Below are positions 42,560 through 50,330 of a stretch of DNA of 64,000 bases, in pieces; within the stretch, counting starts at the first letter, position 1, and every line of letters starts with the position of its first letter. Source of the DNA: Micromonospora pisi. GTDB taxonomy: Bacteria; Actinomycetota; Actinomycetes; Mycobacteriales; Micromonosporaceae. The translations under genes were made by a program, and so were the position numbers. The stretch covers positions 2,356,001 to 2,420,000 of the forward strand of contig NZ_RBKT01000001.1 in the NCBI RefSeq assembly GCF_003633685.1, written 5' to 3'. The notes beneath the pieces are model-generated. The model saw nothing but the letters and a program-made list of their open reading frames with translations, did no database searches and had not been told where the DNA came from.

Positions 42560-43117
42560 CTAGTTGATGCCGCAGACCTCAAGCTGACCGGTGCGGCGGT
42601 CCTGCGCCAGCAGCACCCGCAGGTTGTCGGAGCCACCGGTGTCGTAGACCACGTCGACCGGGACGGCCAGGTCGGTGGTGCCGGCAACCGCACCTATCTC
42701 GTACGACCTGATCTGCGGCTGGTCGGAGACCCGTGCCTCGAACTCGCGTGGCGACTCCCGGCGCTGGGCCGCGTCGCAGAGGACCTCGTAGGCCTTGTCG
42801 AACTCCTGCTTGCGGAGCGCGTCGAAGTAGTCGCCGGTCACCGCGCGGGCCTGTTCGTTGACCGCCTGGCCACCCGCCACGCCCAGCCCGACCACGGCGA
42901 CCGCCCCGCCGCCGCAGCAGAGCACCACCGCGAGCGCGGCCACGCCCAGCCCGAGCCAGAGCCGCATGGTCCGGCCCTCGGTCGGTGGCGCGGCGAACGG
43001 CGGCGTCACTCCCGGTCCGGGCGGCGGCGCGGACACGCCTCCCAGCGGTGGCGGGCCGTACGTTCCGGGCGGCACCGGGTACGGCATCGGCGGGCCGGCC
43101 GGCCCCGGAGTGGTCAT
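42560..43117 (-). CDS. Membrane-anchored hypothetical protein with proline-rich N-terminus
   Basis: This 185-aa protein has a cytoplasmic Pro/Gly/Tyr-rich tail (about 45 residues, GPPMPYPVPPGTYGPPPLGG), one transmembrane segment (LWLGLGVAALAVVLCCGGGA), and an extracytoplasmic domain of about 110 residues. That domain contains VTGDYFDALRKQEFDKAYEV and the second beta-rich half YEIGAVAGTTDLAVPVDVVY, resembling the NTF2/DUF4878-like lumenal domains common in actinobacteria. Function unknown. ATG 43117 starts the protein with the proline-rich tail. Confidence 0.82.
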   Translation of the reverse strand: MTTPGPAGPPMPYPVPPGTYGPPPLGGVSAPPPGPGVTPPFAAPPTEGRTMRLWLGLGVAALAVVLCCGGGAVAVVGLGVAGGQAVNEQARAVTGDYFDALRKQEFDKAYEVLCDAAQRRESPREFEARVSDQPQIRSYEIGAVAGTTDLAVPVDVVYDTGGSDNLRVLLAQDRRTGQLEVCGIN

Positions 43118-43142
43118 GGTCGCAAGGGTAGTGCCCGCGATC

Positions 43143-43484
43143 TCATCGTCGGGGATCAGTGGCCCGGTCACTCGCCGTGACCTCGACCGATCCGCCCGGA
43201 GCGGCTGCGGCGAGCGCCTCGTAGGCGGACGGCTCGTCCAGCGATTCGGCGAGCAGCGGGGTGGCGTACACCTTGACGTCGAAGGCGCCCAGGGCCCGCC
43301 GGTAGGTGCCGACGGACTCCCATTCGGTCACCAGGGACCAGTGCCGGGGGTCGTCGAGCGCACGGAGAAGCTGCCCGCGCTGGTAACCGGGGCGGGTGGC
43401 CAGCGCGGCCAGCGCGGCGTGTGCCCGTTCGGTGAAGGACGCCGCGCCGTCCTCGTCGACCACGAACCGGTTCGTCACCAGCAC
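43143..43484 (-). CDS. Antibiotic biosynthesis monooxygenase (ABM)-fold protein
   Basis: This 113-aa ferredoxin-like ABM-domain protein reads LVTNRFVVDEDGAASFTERA, then GYQRGQLLRALDDPRHWSLV and TEWESVGTYRRALGAFDVKV. Members include heme-degrading and cofactor-free monooxygenases; the active residues here are not clear. GTG 43484 is the start. It lies 25 nt upstream of the next minus-strand gene and may be co-transcribed. Confidence 0.87.
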   Translation of the reverse strand: MLVTNRFVVDEDGAASFTERAHAALAALATRPGYQRGQLLRALDDPRHWSLVTEWESVGTYRRALGAFDVKVYATPLLAESLDEPSAYEALAAAAPGGSVEVTASDRATDPRR

Positions 43485-43511
43485 CGGGTGCCTCCTCGTA
43501 GAGTTTGTGCC

Positions 43512-43769
43512 ATGCAGCGTACGCAGAGCGTCTTGCTGGCCCGTCTGGCCCGGGTGAATCCGACGGTCGTGTTCCTCGCCACGGTCATCGTGATGCTGGT
43601 CGGCCTCTTCGCGCCGGGGATCATCGGCGGGGCGGTGCTGCTGGCGCTCGCCGTCGGGCTGCTGGCGCTGCTGCGGGTCACCTGGCCGGTGCAGCCGCCG
43701 GCGACCCGACTCGTCCGCCTGCTGATGTTGGCCCTGCTCACCACGGTCGCCCTGGTGAAGATCCTCTGA
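43512..43769 (+). CDS. Small two- to three-helix membrane protein
   Basis: This 85-aa membrane protein has the segments PTVVFLATVIVMLVGLFAPG, IIGGAVLLALAVGLLALLRV and LVRLLMLALLTTVALVKIL. The pattern matches a small conserved actinobacterial family (I believe DUF6703). ATG 43512 starts 27 bp from the divergent ABM gene start. Function is unknown. Confidence 0.82.
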   Translation: MQRTQSVLLARLARVNPTVVFLATVIVMLVGLFAPGIIGGAVLLALAVGLLALLRVTWPVQPPATRLVRLLMLALLTTVALVKIL

Positions 43770-43859
43770 CCCCTGTGCCCGTCGTCCGGCTGGCCGCCGC
43801 CGTGCGGCCGGTCTGACCGGCGTACGCCGCGCGCTTGGTCACATGCACGCATGCGTTTT

Positions 43860-43874
43860 TGACAATCATTCTCA
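43860..43874 (+). promoter_or_regulatory. Zur box upstream of znuA
   Basis: TGACAATCATTCTCA is a 7-1-7 dyad with one mismatch and fits the zinc uptake repressor (Zur) box of actinobacteria (TGAAAATGATTTTCA type). It lies 22 bp before the znuA start. Zur is encoded 3.2 kb downstream in the same cluster. Confidence 0.85.
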
Positions 43875-43895
43875 TTCGCGCGGAGAGTAGGTGTC

Positions 43896-44840
43896 ATGGT
43901 GATCCGTTCCGTCCCCCGCACCCTGGCCCTCGCCGCGAGCGCGCTGCTGGCCCTCGGCACCGCCGCCGCCTGCGGCTCCGGCTCCAGCGGGAGCACCGAC
44001 GGACGGGTCGACGTGGTCGCGGCCTTCTACCCGCTCCAGTACGTCGCCGAGCGGGTCGGCGGCGACGCCGTACGGGTGACGAACCTCGCCAAGCCGGGCG
44101 CCGAACCGCACGACCTGGAGCTGAACCCGGGCCAGGTCGGCCAGATCAGCGACGCCGACGTGATCGTCTACCTCGACGGCTTCCAGCCGGCGGTGGACGA
44201 CGCGATCAAGCAGGTCGGCGGCGACCGGAGCTTCGACGTGGCCGCGGTGGAACCGCTGCACGACGCCACGGCCGGCGGGCACGAGCACGAGGGCGAGGAG
44301 GCGGCGGCCGAGGAGAAGGCCGGCGCCAAGGACCCGCACGTCTGGCTCGACCCGACCCGGCTCGCCACCATCGGCGACAAGCTCGCCGAACGTCTCGGCA
44401 AGGCCGACCCGGGCCGGGCCGCCGACTACACCGCCCGCGCCCAGGCGCTGCGTACCGAGTTGACCGCCCTGGACCAGGAGTACGCCCAGGGCCTGCGCAA
44501 CTGCCAGCGCCGCGAACTCGTCACCGCGCACACCGCCTTCGGCTACCTGGCCGCGCGCTACCAACTGGAGCAGGTCGGCATCTCCGGGATCACCCCGGAA
44601 GACGAGCCCTCGCCGAAGCGGCTCGCCGAGGTCGCCGACGAGGCGAAGGAGCACGGCGCCACCACGATCTTCTTCGAGACCCTGGTCAGCCCGAAGGTCG
44701 CCGAGACGATCGCCCGGGAGATCGGCGCGTCGACCGCCGTACTCGACCCGATCGAGGGGCTGTCCGACGGCGGCGGTGACTACGCTTCCGTGATGCGTAC
44801 CAACCTCAGCGCTCTGAAGAGCGCTTTGAGCTGCTCATGA
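43896..44840 (+). CDS. znuA: Zinc ABC transporter substrate-binding lipoprotein
   Basis: This 314-aa cluster A-I binding lipoprotein captures Zn2+. A signal sequence with lipobox around LGTAAACGSG puts the lipidated cysteine near residue 28. Metal-ligand histidines are in KPGAEPHDLELNP and PHVWLDPTRLATI; the third is in ELVTAHTAFGYLA and the acid ligand in the late ASTAVLDPIEG. A short His/Glu loop (GGHEHEGEEAAAEE) between the first two is the hallmark of zinc rather than manganese transport. It is the first gene of a coupled znuA-znuC-znuB operon behind a Zur box. Confidence 0.95.
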   Translation: MVIRSVPRTLALAASALLALGTAAACGSGSSGSTDGRVDVVAAFYPLQYVAERVGGDAVRVTNLAKPGAEPHDLELNPGQVGQISDADVIVYLDGFQPAVDDAIKQVGGDRSFDVAAVEPLHDATAGGHEHEGEEAAAEEKAGAKDPHVWLDPTRLATIGDKLAERLGKADPGRAADYTARAQALRTELTALDQEYAQGLRNCQRRELVTAHTAFGYLAARYQLEQVGISGITPEDEPSPKRLAEVADEAKEHGATTIFFETLVSPKVAETIAREIGASTAVLDPIEGLSDGGGDYASVMRTNLSALKSALSCS

Positions 44841-45772
44841 GCGAACATCTACGGGTGGACGCAGAAGAACGCCGGGTGACGGTCGGCGAGCAGGCCCGGG
44901 CCACGGGGAACAGCACGCCCCGGGCCACGGTGAACGGCACGCCCCGGACGGCCGTCGACGAGTTGCCCCGGACGGCGGTGGACGCGACCCCGGACACGGT
45001 GCCGGTCGAGTCGCGCCGGACGGTGGTCGGGGTCGACCGGGCGGTGGTGAGCTACGGCGACCGCCGGGTGCTGCGCTCCGTCTCGCTGCGGGTCCGGACC
45101 GGTGAGGTGGTCGCCGTACTCGGCGCGAACGGCTCGGGCAAGTCGACACTGATCCGGGCCGTACTCGGGTTGGTTCCGCTCGGCGGCGGATCGGTCGAGC
45201 TGTTCGGCACCCCGCTGCGCAGGTTCCGGCAGTGGGCCCGGCTCGGCTACGTACCGCAGCGGCTCGGCGCCGGCAGCGGCGTACCGGCGACGGTGGCCGA
45301 GGTGGTCGCCGCCGGCCGGCTGGCCCGGCGCGGCTTCCTGCGCCCGTCGGGCGCCGCCGACCGTACGGCGGTGGCGAACGCCCTGCACGCGGTCGGGCTC
45401 AGCGACCGAGCCGCCGACCCGGTCTCCACCCTCTCCGGCGGCCAGCAGCAGCGGACCCTGATCGCCCGCGCCCTGGCCGGTCAGCCGGAGCTGCTGATCC
45501 TGGACGAGCCGACGGCCGGCGTCGACGCCGCCAGCCAGGAGGCGTTCGCCGGGGCGCTGCGCAACTTCGTCGCCGACGGCGGGACGGTCCTGCTCGTCGC
45601 CCACGAACTCGGCCCACTGGCGCCACTGATCAGCCGGGCCGTGGTGGTGGCGCAGGGCGAGATCGTGCACGACGGCGCGGTGCCGGAGCCGGCGGGACAC
45701 CACGCCGACACCGACCACGACCACGTCCACCCGCACGGTCCGGAGGAACTCCCGGGGTTGTGCATCAAATGA
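44837..45772 (+). CDS. znuC: Zinc ABC transporter ATP-binding protein
   Basis: This 311-aa ATPase energises zinc uptake. A non-conserved tail of about 55 residues comes first. Walker A (LGANGSGKST), Q-loop (LGYVPQRLG), signature (LSGGQQQRT) and Walker B (LLILDEPTAGVD) follow, with an H-loop VLLVAHELG. The histidine-rich end (GHHADTDHDHVHPHG) could bind zinc and is common in ZnuC. The ATG overlaps the znuA stop (ATGA), and the gene overlaps znuB in the same way. Confidence 0.95.
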   Translation: MSEHLRVDAEERRVTVGEQARATGNSTPRATVNGTPRTAVDELPRTAVDATPDTVPVESRRTVVGVDRAVVSYGDRRVLRSVSLRVRTGEVVAVLGANGSGKSTLIRAVLGLVPLGGGSVELFGTPLRRFRQWARLGYVPQRLGAGSGVPATVAEVVAAGRLARRGFLRPSGAADRTAVANALHAVGLSDRAADPVSTLSGGQQQRTLIARALAGQPELLILDEPTAGVDAASQEAFAGALRNFVADGGTVLLVAHELGPLAPLISRAVVVAQGEIVHDGAVPEPAGHHADTDHDHVHPHGPEELPGLCIK

Positions 45773-46680
45773 TGATCTTCCAGTACGAATTCATGCTCCG
45801 CGCACTGGTCGGTGCGCTGGTCATCGGGCTCGCCGCCCCCGCGCTCGGCATCTACCTGGTGCAGCGCCGGATGTCGCTGATCGGCGACGGCGTCGGGCAC
45901 GTCGCCCTCACCGGGGTCGGGATCGGCCTGCTGCTGAACACCTCCCCGGTGCTCACCGCCGTGATCGTCTCGGCGGTCGGCGCGGTCGCCATCGAACTGG
46001 TCCGGGAACGTGGCCGCACCTCCGGTGACCTGGCATTGGCCCTGCTCTTCTACGGCGGCATCGCCGGTGGGGTGATGCTGGTCGGCCTCTCCTCCAACAG
46101 CAGCAACGCGACCCTGATGTCGTACCTCTTCGGTGCCCTGACCACGACGTCGCCGCAGGACCTGGTGGTGATCGTGGTGGTCGCGGTCGTGGTGCTGGCC
46201 GCCATGCTCGGCCTGCGCCCGGCCCTCTTCGCGATCAGCCACGACGAGGAGTACGCCCGGGTCTCCGGACTGCCGGTGCGTGCGCTCAACCTGCTGCTCG
46301 CGGCGACCACGGCGGTGACCGTGACCATCGCCATGCGGACCGTCGGACTGTTGTTGATCAGCGCCCTGATGGTGATCCCGGTCGCTACCGCACAGCAGTT
46401 CAGCCGGGGCTTCCGGAGCACGATGGCGGCGGCGATGACGCTCGGCCTGGTCGCCGCCGCGGTCGGGGTATGGCTGGCCGGAACAGCCAATACCGCCCCG
46501 GGCGCGACGATCGTGGTGGTCTCGATCGCCGGTTTCCTGCTCGTCGCCCTCGGTGGCGCCGGCTGGCGGTCCCTGCGCCGCCGGACCGGGCCAGCCGGCG
46601 CGGGCCGACCGGTCGAGCCCGCCGGGGCGCCCGAATCGGTGCTGGAGCAGACGGCCCCGTTGGTCGGACCGGGCCGATAG
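45769..46680 (+). CDS. znuB: Zinc ABC transporter permease
   Basis: This 303-aa ABC-3-family membrane permease has about eight transmembrane helices. Family motifs are YLVQRRMSLIGDGVGHVALT near residue 35, and the later LFAISHDEEYARVSGLPVRA cytoplasmic loop that contacts the ATPase. MRTVGLLLISALMVIPVATA closes the core. It starts with ATG ATG overlapping the znuC stop by 4 nt. The C-terminal 40 residues are cytoplasmic and proline/alanine-rich. Confidence 0.95.
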   Translation: MMIFQYEFMLRALVGALVIGLAAPALGIYLVQRRMSLIGDGVGHVALTGVGIGLLLNTSPVLTAVIVSAVGAVAIELVRERGRTSGDLALALLFYGGIAGGVMLVGLSSNSSNATLMSYLFGALTTTSPQDLVVIVVVAVVVLAAMLGLRPALFAISHDEEYARVSGLPVRALNLLLAATTAVTVTIAMRTVGLLLISALMVIPVATAQQFSRGFRSTMAAAMTLGLVAAAVGVWLAGTANTAPGATIVVVSIAGFLLVALGGAGWRSLRRRTGPAGAGRPVEPAGAPESVLEQTAPLVGPGR

Positions 46681-46717
46681 TGGTTACCGTTACGTGGTGA
46701 CCACTGGAGGATACGAG

Positions 46718-47014
46718 GTGTACGAGAGCGCCGGGGAACTGTTACGGGCTCTCTCCGCTCCGATCCGGGTCGCGATCGTCACCGAGCTCGCCGACGGTGA
46801 GCGCTGCGTACACGAGCTGGTGGAGAAGCTCGGCGCGGCGCAGCCGCTCGTCTCCCAGCACCTGCGGGTGCTCCGCGGCGCCGGGGTGGTACGCGGCTCG
46901 CGTCGCGGTCGGGAGATCGCGTACGCGCTGGTCGACGAGCACATCGCGCACATCGTCGCGGACGCCGTCAGCCACGCGGGCGAAGCGGCCCCGGCGCGGC
47001 TGAACGCGAGCTGA
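46718..47014 (+). CDS. Zinc-sensing ArsR/SmtB-family repressor
   Basis: This 98-aa winged-helix repressor reads LLRALSAPIRVAIVTELADG then QPLVSQHLRVLRGAGVVRGS. The C-terminal helix contains D73-x-H75-x10-H86-x2-E89, exactly the alpha-5 DxHx10HxxE zinc site of SmtB/CzrA-type sensors. Cys30-Val-His32 in the alpha-3 region is close to the ELCV motif of CadC/SmtB. GTG 46718 has GGAGG upstream at 7 nt. It lies 16 nt before zur, the same pair as mycobacterial smtB-zur. It probably releases DNA when zinc is high. Confidence 0.93.
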   Translation: MYESAGELLRALSAPIRVAIVTELADGERCVHELVEKLGAAQPLVSQHLRVLRGAGVVRGSRRGREIAYALVDEHIAHIVADAVSHAGEAAPARLNAS

Positions 47015-47030
47015 CCGCGGAGGAGGGGAC

Positions 47031-47441
47031 ATGACGGACGCGGGTACGGCAACCGGCACCGCCGTCCGCAACACCCGGCAACGCAGCGCGGTCGCCGCCC
47101 TGCTCGCCGAGGTGGCGGGCTTCCACAGCGCCCAGGACCTGCACGGAATGCTGCGTGAGCGGGGTGAACGGGTCGGGCTGACCACCGTCTACCGGACCCT
47201 GCAGGCACTGGCCGACGCCGGTGAGATCGACGTGATGCGCCCGGCCGGCGGCGAGCAGCTCTACCGGCGGTGCAGCGACGGGCACCACCACCACCTGGTC
47301 TGCCGGGGCTGTGGCCGTACGGTCGAGATCGAGGGTCCGGCCGTGGAGCACTGGGCCGACGGGGTCGCCGCCGGACACGGGTACGCCGACGTCAGCCACA
47401 CCCTCGAAATCTTCGGCACCTGCCCGGACTGCGCCGCCTGA
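47031..47441 (+). CDS. zur: Zinc uptake regulator Zur (Fur family)
   Basis: This 136-aa Fur-family repressor senses intracellular zinc and represses zinc-import genes, here probably the znuA operon through its box. The winged helix reads RNTRQRSAVAALLAEVAGFH, then SAQDLHGMLRERGERVGLTT and VYRTLQALADAGEIDVM. The sensor half has SDGHHHHLVCRGCGRTVEIE and FGTCPDCAA: two CxxC pairs for the structural zinc plus a histidine cluster for the sensing site. ATG 47031 follows GGAGGGG. It is co-transcribed with the SmtB-like gene, so both sensors are made together. Confidence 0.95.
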   Translation: MTDAGTATGTAVRNTRQRSAVAALLAEVAGFHSAQDLHGMLRERGERVGLTTVYRTLQALADAGEIDVMRPAGGEQLYRRCSDGHHHHLVCRGCGRTVEIEGPAVEHWADGVAAGHGYADVSHTLEIFGTCPDCAA

Positions 47442-47522
47442 ACCACCCCGGCCGGCAGCCCCGCCCGCTGGTGTTCGCGCTGCATCCCGGCGAGGATGAT
47501 CGCGAACGAAGGGGGTGGGTGC

Positions 47523-48518
47523 GTGCTGCACCTGAGGGTGATCGTCCCGAGTGACCGCAGCCAGGCGGTGGTCGACCTGCTCTCCGCCGATCCCGCGGTC
47601 ACGCACGTGATCGTGCTGCCCGGCGCGGGCCGGGTGCCACCGGGGGACGTGGTCCTCTGCGACGTCGTCCGGGAGGGCGCCGACGGGATCCTGGTGGCGC
47701 TCCGGGAGATGGGGGTGGACCGGGCCGGCGGGATCGCCGTCGAAGGAGTGGACGTCACGCTCTCCGCGGCCGCCGAGCGGGCCGGTCGGGCCGCACCCGG
47801 GTTGGGCACCGACGCCGTGGTCTGGGACGAGGTCGCCCGCAAGACCGGCGAGGAGACCAGGCTCTCCGCCACCTACCTGGCGCTGATCACCCTGGCCACC
47901 ATCATCGCCGGCATCGGCGTCCTGCTGGACCAGCCGATCCTGATCGTCGGCGCGATGGTCGTCGGTCCGGAGTTCGGCCCGCTCGCGGCCCTCAGCGTGG
48001 CACTGGTCCGGTGGCGGCGCCCGATCATCCGGCGATCGGCGACCGCCCTGCTGGTCGGCTTCGTCGTCGCGATGGCGGTGACCGTGCTCAGCACCTGGGC
48101 GCTGACCGCCGCCGGTCTGATCGACCGGGGGATGCTGCTCGCCGACCGACCGCTGACCGACTTCATCTGGCGGCCCGACGCGCTCTCCTGGGTGGTGGGC
48201 TTCCTCGCCGGGGTCGCCGGCATGCTCTCGGTCACCTCGAACAAGTCCGGCTCGCTGGTCGGCGTGCTGATCTCGGTGACGACCGTGCCGGCGGCGGCGA
48301 ACGTCGCCGTCGCGCTCGCGTACCGGGTGCCCGACGAGGCGGTCGGTTCGGCCCTGCAACTGTTGATCAACCTGGCCGCGATCGTGCTCGCCGGGGTGCT
48401 GACCCTGCTGGTGCAACGGCTCTGGTGGTCGCGGATCACCGCCGGCCGCCAGCCCCGCCCACCCCGACCGGCTCGATCGGGACGGACACGGGCGGAGGTG
48501 GGCAGTGCGCGCGGATGA
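47523..48518 (+). CDS. DUF389 (TIGR00341-type) membrane protein
   Basis: This 331-aa protein has an N-terminal soluble ferredoxin-like region (about 1-75) and a DUF389 membrane domain with about six helices: YLALITLATIIAGIGVLLDQ, PILIVGAMVVGPEFGPLAAL, then LSWVVGFLAGVAGMLSVTSN. The GAMVVGPEFGP loop is the family signature. Function is unknown; fusion to TIGR00341 suggests an uptake or sensor role. GTG 47523 follows AAGGGGGTG. It overlaps the next gene by 14 bp. Proximity to zur is suggestive but not evidence of zinc transport. Confidence 0.88.
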   Translation: MLHLRVIVPSDRSQAVVDLLSADPAVTHVIVLPGAGRVPPGDVVLCDVVREGADGILVALREMGVDRAGGIAVEGVDVTLSAAAERAGRAAPGLGTDAVVWDEVARKTGEETRLSATYLALITLATIIAGIGVLLDQPILIVGAMVVGPEFGPLAALSVALVRWRRPIIRRSATALLVGFVVAMAVTVLSTWALTAAGLIDRGMLLADRPLTDFIWRPDALSWVVGFLAGVAGMLSVTSNKSGSLVGVLISVTTVPAAANVAVALAYRVPDEAVGSALQLLINLAAIVLAGVLTLLVQRLWWSRITAGRQPRPPRPARSGRTRAEVGSARG

Positions 48519-49506
48519 CCTCGCACCGCTCGGGCGCACCAACCTCCGGGTGAGCCGCCTCGGCCTCGGCCTGGCCTCACTCGGCGGGATGTTCGCACCG
48601 GTCGACCAGACGCAGGCGGTCGCCACCGTGGACCGGGCCTGGGACCTCGGCGTACGGCTCTACGACACCGCCCCGGTCTACGGCTACGGGCGCTCCGAGA
48701 CCCGGGCCGGGTCGGCGTTACGTGACCGGCCCCGTGACGACTACGTGTTCTGCACGAAGGTGGGGCGGTTGATCGAGCCTGGTGGGCGGGACCACCAGGC
48801 GATCTGGGCCGACCCTCCGCCGGGCGTCGGGCCCCGGCTGGACTACAGCTATCCGGGCGTCATCCGCTCGGTGGAGCAGAGTCTCGAACGGCTCGGCCTC
48901 GACCGGATCGACGTACTGCACGTACACGACCCGGACCAGGACTATCCGACGGCTCTGCGCGAGGCGTACCGGGCCCTGGCCGACCTGCGGGCGGCCGGCG
49001 TGGTCGGGGCCGTCTCGCTCGGGGTGAACCACGCGGACGTGGCGGCCCGCTTCCTTCGTGAGGCGCCCGCGCCCGGACCCGACTGTGTGCTGCTCGCCGG
49101 GCGCTACACGCTCCTGGACCAGTCCGGGCTTGCCGACCTGCTGCCGCTCTGCGCCGCACGTGGGGTCGCGGTGATGGCGGCTGGCGTGTTCCAGTCCGGT
49201 CTGCTGGCCGAGCCCCGGACCGGTGCGGCGTACGGCTACACCGACGTACCAGCCGCGCTGCTGGACCGGGTCCGGGCGCTGCGGGAGATCTGCGCCCGGT
49301 ACGGTGTGCCACCGCTCGCGGCGGCGATCCAGTTCCCGTTCGGACACCCCGCGGTGGCGACGGTGGTGGTCGGGGCTCGGGCGGCGCACGAGGTTGCGGA
49401 GAACGCCGCCCTGCTGGCGTACCCGATCCCGGCGGGACTGTGGCGGGCGATGAAAGCCGAGCGCCTGCTGCCGCCGGATGCACCTGTACCCGGCGCGGAC
49501 GGTTGA
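48505..49506 (+). CDS. Aldo/keto reductase (L-fucose/D-threo-aldose dehydrogenase type)
   Basis: This 333-aa NADP-dependent aldo/keto reductase of the aldose-1-dehydrogenase subgroup reads LGRTNLRVSRLGLGLASLGG, then the catalytic Asp and Tyr in LYDTAPVYGYGRSE. Lys is in YVFCTKVGR and His in IDVLHVHDPD. The cofactor end is VVVGARAAHEV. GTG 48505 gives a 14-bp overlap with the DUF389 gene. Substrate is unknown; related enzymes oxidise L-fucose or D-arabinose. Confidence 0.92.
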   Translation: MRADDLAPLGRTNLRVSRLGLGLASLGGMFAPVDQTQAVATVDRAWDLGVRLYDTAPVYGYGRSETRAGSALRDRPRDDYVFCTKVGRLIEPGGRDHQAIWADPPPGVGPRLDYSYPGVIRSVEQSLERLGLDRIDVLHVHDPDQDYPTALREAYRALADLRAAGVVGAVSLGVNHADVAARFLREAPAPGPDCVLLAGRYTLLDQSGLADLLPLCAARGVAVMAAGVFQSGLLAEPRTGAAYGYTDVPAALLDRVRALREICARYGVPPLAAAIQFPFGHPAVATVVVGARAAHEVAENAALLAYPIPAGLWRAMKAERLLPPDAPVPGADG

Positions 49507-49547
49507 GCGGTTTTCGCGTCCGGTCCGGACGTGGCACGCTCTTCGGC

Positions 49548-50153
49548 GTGAAGATTTACGCTGACCGTTTTCCGACCGCCGTCCGGCAACTCCTCACCGA
49601 CCTCCTCGTCGTCGCCTGGGTGTACCTGTCGATCCGGTTCGCGATGTGGCTGTACGACCTCATCCAGAAGCTCGCCGTACCGGGGCGGAAGCTGGAGGGC
49701 GCCGGCACCGACCTGGCCCGGAACTTCGCCGAGACGAGCGACAAGATCGGGCGTACGCCGCTGGTCGGTGACGAGCTGACCGGGCCGTTCGACCGGGCGG
49801 CCGAAGCAGCCCGGTCACTCGCCGAGGCGGGTCAGAACCAGCAGGAACAGGTTGGTGACCTGGCGCTGGCGCTGGCCCTGCTGGCACTGGTCTTCCCACT
49901 GGCCCTGGTGCTGCTCGGCTGGTTGCCGCTGCGACTTCGGTGGATCCGCCGGGCCAGCGCGGCGAAGGCGTTGCGTACCGCGCCGGCCGGGCGGGACCTG
50001 CTCGCGCTCCGGGCGTTGTCGAACCAGCCCCTGCGTCAGCTCACCCGGATCGGTCCGGATGTGGCGCAGGCGTGGCGACTCGGTGACGAGGCCACCGTCG
50101 ACGCGCTGGCCGCTCTGGAGTTACGGCGCCTCGGACTCCGCGTCAATCGATAG
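49548..50153 (+). CDS. Hypothetical membrane protein with two helices
   Basis: This 201-aa protein has an N-terminal transmembrane segment (LLTDLLVVAWVYLSIRFAMW), an extracytoplasmic helical loop of about 75 residues (GTDLARNFAETSDKIGRTPL, EAARSLAEAGQNQQEQVGDL), a second helix (ALALLALVFPLALVLLGWLP), and a basic helical C-terminus. GTG 49548 is the start; there is no strong ribosome-binding site. Family and function are not recognised beyond conserved actinobacterial appearance. It is followed 11 nt later by a small membrane protein gene. Confidence 0.82.
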   Translation: MKIYADRFPTAVRQLLTDLLVVAWVYLSIRFAMWLYDLIQKLAVPGRKLEGAGTDLARNFAETSDKIGRTPLVGDELTGPFDRAAEAARSLAEAGQNQQEQVGDLALALALLALVFPLALVLLGWLPLRLRWIRRASAAKALRTAPAGRDLLALRALSNQPLRQLTRIGPDVAQAWRLGDEATVDALAALELRRLGLRVNR

Positions 50154-50164
50154 AGTTGACCACT

Positions 50165-50326
50165 GTGCGTATCGTGCTCGGTCTGCTGAGCGTTGTCCTG
50201 CTCGGCTACGCGGCCGCCCTGCTCTGGGCGGCCCAGCGTGGCCGGGGCATTCCGCGCGCGGCGTACCTGGCCCTGATCCCGCTCAACCTGGCCGTGCTCA
50301 TCCTGGTCATCCTGGTGGTCTGGTAA
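50165..50326 (+). CDS. 53-aa two-helix membrane protein
   Basis: This very small protein is almost entirely hydrophobic: helix 1 VLGLLSVVLLGYAAALLWAA, a short basic loop (QRGRGIPRA), and helix 2 YLALIPLNLAVLILVILVVW. It starts with GTG 11 nt after the preceding stop and ends 4 nt before the convergent acyl-CoA dehydrogenase stop. Codon third positions are strongly G/C. Function unknown. Confidence 0.72.
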   Translation: MRIVLGLLSVVLLGYAAALLWAAQRGRGIPRAAYLALIPLNLAVLILVILVVW

Positions 50327-50330
50327 CCGG

